The translations under genes were made by a program, and so were the position numbers. The notes under the pieces were generated by a model. That model was not told the DNA's origin, made no database searches, and saw only the letters and a list, made by a program, of their open reading frames with translations. Shown here one piece after another: positions 12,572-13,409 of a DNA stretch of 13,409 nucleotides (position 1 is its first letter; the number at the start of each line of letters is the position of its first letter). The DNA is from an uncultured Cardiobacterium sp. (GTDB lineage: Bacteria > Pseudomonadota > Gammaproteobacteria > Cardiobacteriales > Cardiobacteriaceae), in the NCBI RefSeq assembly GCF_938028825.1, contig NZ_CALIZP010000003.1, forward strand, positions 1 to 13,409. The letters run 5' to 3'.

Positions 12572-12720
12572 CAAGCGGCACGGTTACCGGGCCCGCCAAG
12601 CGGCGTAAACACTAGCCCCGTCAAGCGGCGTCGTTGCCGGGTTTGTCGTCATCGCAAAAAGCAGGTATCGCCTGCCCGGCAGGCTGAAGTCCACCCTACG
12701 CCCGGCAAGCGGCAGGGTGG
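12572..12720 (+). repeat. Cluster of CAAGCGGC hairpin repeats between gntR and kdgT
   Basis: Four exact CAAGCGGC copies occur on the plus strand, starting at 12572, 12597, 12622 and 12706; the first three are spaced 25 bp apart. The third belongs to a longer unit that matches the terminator unit at 6561-6596. Also present are the perfect hairpin GCCTGCC-C-GGCAGGC (12670-12684) and the arms CCACCCT (12691-12697) / AGGGTGG (12714-12720). The stretch to about 12830 holds no convincing gene. The units may be extragenic hairpin repeats or uptake-type signals. Confidence 0.55.
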
Positions 12721-12834
12721 TGCGGTGCTTTGTTTATGGTTTTTTTCTGCGGGCGTCGGCTACGCCATCGCTTTGTTTTTGCAGCTTTCTTTCCATTACC
12801 GCCACATCGCGACTGGTTTTTTGCGTTTGCCGCA

Positions 12835-12863
12835 TTGACTTTTGTCACTCTTAGAGGTAATTT
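12835..12863 (+). promoter_or_regulatory. Candidate promoter of the KdgT-type gene
   Basis: TTGACT (12835-12840, 5/6 to the -35 box) is followed after 17 bp by TAATTT (12858-12863), a modest -10 box. The predicted start falls near 12870, inside the palindrome at 12864-12883, with a leader of about 40 bases before the ATG. Confidence 0.5.
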
Positions 12864-12883
12864 CAACTTGTACGTACATGTTG
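12864..12883. promoter_or_regulatory. Putative GntR-family operator
   Basis: CAACTTGTACGTACATGTTG is a 20-bp palindrome broken at one position per arm (18 of 20 bases symmetrical), centred on TAC|GTA. It follows the candidate -10 box directly and covers the predicted transcription start, where a bound repressor would block initiation. TTGT-n-ACA-type palindromes are common for GntR regulators, and the GntR/HutC gene is divergent and adjacent. Confidence 0.6.
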
Positions 12884-12910
12884 TTATTCCTTTTGCCTTT
12901 GGAGGTTGCC

Positions 12911-13393
12911 ATGTCTACCCGTCCGGATGCTACGCCGCGCAGTATTGTTCCGCTGTATGACTGGATGAACCGTCTGCCCGGCGGGGCGATGGTGATTCCG
13001 CTGGTGCTTGGTTCGCTAGTCGGCACGTTTGCGCCGGAAGCGTTGGGCATTGGCTCGTTCACCACAGCCTTATTCAAGAATTCCGCCGCGCCGCTGATTG
13101 CATTGTTGATTTTTGCGACCGGGATGCAGATTACCCTACGCAGTTCCGGACCGGTGCTGGCGCATACTGGGGTGGTGTTACTCTGCAAGACGCTGCTACC
13201 CGCCTTGCTTGTCACCCTGCTTGGCCTGGTGGTCGGACGGGACGGCATCGCTGAGGCGTCGCTACTGGCGCTCCTGACAATTGTCGCCAATTCCAACGGC
13301 GGCATTTGGCTGGCATTCACCGGCAAATACGGCGATTTCCGTGACCGGGGTGCCTATATAGCTAATGGATTTCATTTTTCATACAGATCCTAA
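12911..13393 (+). CDS. kdgT: 2-keto-3-deoxygluconate permease (KdgT family), truncated
   Basis: The first half of a KdgT-family inner-membrane symporter, which takes up 2-keto-3-deoxygluconate, a breakdown product of pectin and other uronates. Family sequence is clear in RLPGGAMVIPLVLGSLVGTFAPEALGIG, FTTALFKNSAAPLIALLIFATGMQ, VANSNGGIWLAFTGKYGDFRDRGAY. About four membrane segments are present. E. coli KdgT has about 327 residues; this frame has 160. The family sequence stops after GAYI/A and is replaced by NGFHFSYRS and a stop, as the DNA turns AT-rich. The expected next block (like LSLNDGPFF) is missing. The ATG at 12911 follows GGAGG with 5-base spacing. Unless the end is an assembly artefact, the transporter is broken, probably by an inserted element. 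Confidence 0.8.
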   Translation: MSTRPDATPRSIVPLYDWMNRLPGGAMVIPLVLGSLVGTFAPEALGIGSFTTALFKNSAAPLIALLIFATGMQITLRSSGPVLAHTGVVLLCKTLLPALLVTLLGLVVGRDGIAEASLLALLTIVANSNGGIWLAFTGKYGDFRDRGAYIANGFHFSYRS

Positions 13394-13409
13394 ATAGCTT
13401 GTCGATATC
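13355..13409. other. AT-rich junction sequence, probable edge of an inserted element
   Basis: From about 13355 base composition changes abruptly from GC-rich coding sequence to AT-rich sequence (for example AATGGATTTCATTTTTCATA), and homology of the encoded protein to KdgT ends. This is what one end of an insertion sequence looks like, but no transposase or paired inverted repeat can be seen before the window stops. The window may end here because the contig broke at a multi-copy repeat. Confidence 0.35.

Noticed and set aside
12730..12960. A 76-codon plus-strand frame before kdgT
   Set aside because: It crosses the kdgT promoter, operator and start codon in another frame and has no ribosome binding site or recognisable family.

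Overview
This is a GC-rich stretch of bacterial chromosome carrying mostly housekeeping and accessory metabolic genes. It shows no rRNA, tRNA, CRISPR array or defence island. The protein set (glycine cleavage GcvH/GcvP, CGFS glutaredoxin, SixA, UlaA/UlaB-type PTS, an LplT-PlsC fusion, a KdgT-type permease) points to a gammaproteobacterium. A Cardiobacterium-like oral organism is my best guess, from gene content, GC-rich codon use and a Neisseria-like small repeat. That identification is inference and was not tested against any database.

Layout. Positions 1-1950 hold gcvP (5' half only, minus strand, running off the window) preceded by gcvH, without gcvT. Short-form adk is divergent on the plus strand (2081-2617) and ends at a strong, probably bidirectional, terminator shared with the convergent grxD (2858-3184). 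Then come a two-gene PTS operon (UlaB-like IIB, then UlaA-like IIC; 4944 to 3283, minus strand), a VOC/glyoxalase-fold protein (5436-5050), a 106-bp miniature inverted-repeat element (5452-5557), and a CitE/HpcH-like lyase (6478-5609). From 11232 down to 6599 lies a close-packed minus-strand run: sixA, a small secreted protein, an isochorismatase-family hydrolase, a two-domain LplT-PlsC lysophospholipid transporter/acyltransferase, and a secreted nine-repeat Sel1 protein. Beyond it are a short plus-strand membrane ORF, a decayed second copy of the miniature element, and a GntR/HutC regulator (12496-11783, minus). The regulator is divergent from a KdgT-type 2-keto-3-deoxygluconate permease (from 12911, plus), which loses its second half near 13355 where the sequence turns AT-rich.

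How the parts may work together. GcvH and GcvP supply two of the four glycine-cleavage proteins. The GntR regulator probably controls kdgT through a 20-bp near-palindrome over the kdgT transcription start. The sixA-to-sel1 run looks like one transcription unit, with stop/start spacings of 9, -4 (or +5), 55 and 14 bp. It combines signalling, a small hydrolase and envelope lipid repair, but its common purpose is not evident.

The most notable items are the 106-bp element, which resembles the short form of Neisseria Correia elements, its eroded relative at 11601-11650, a same-strand CAAGCGGC repeat concentrated between genes, the putative GntR operator, and the broken kdgT. I found no convincing entirely new multi-gene system.
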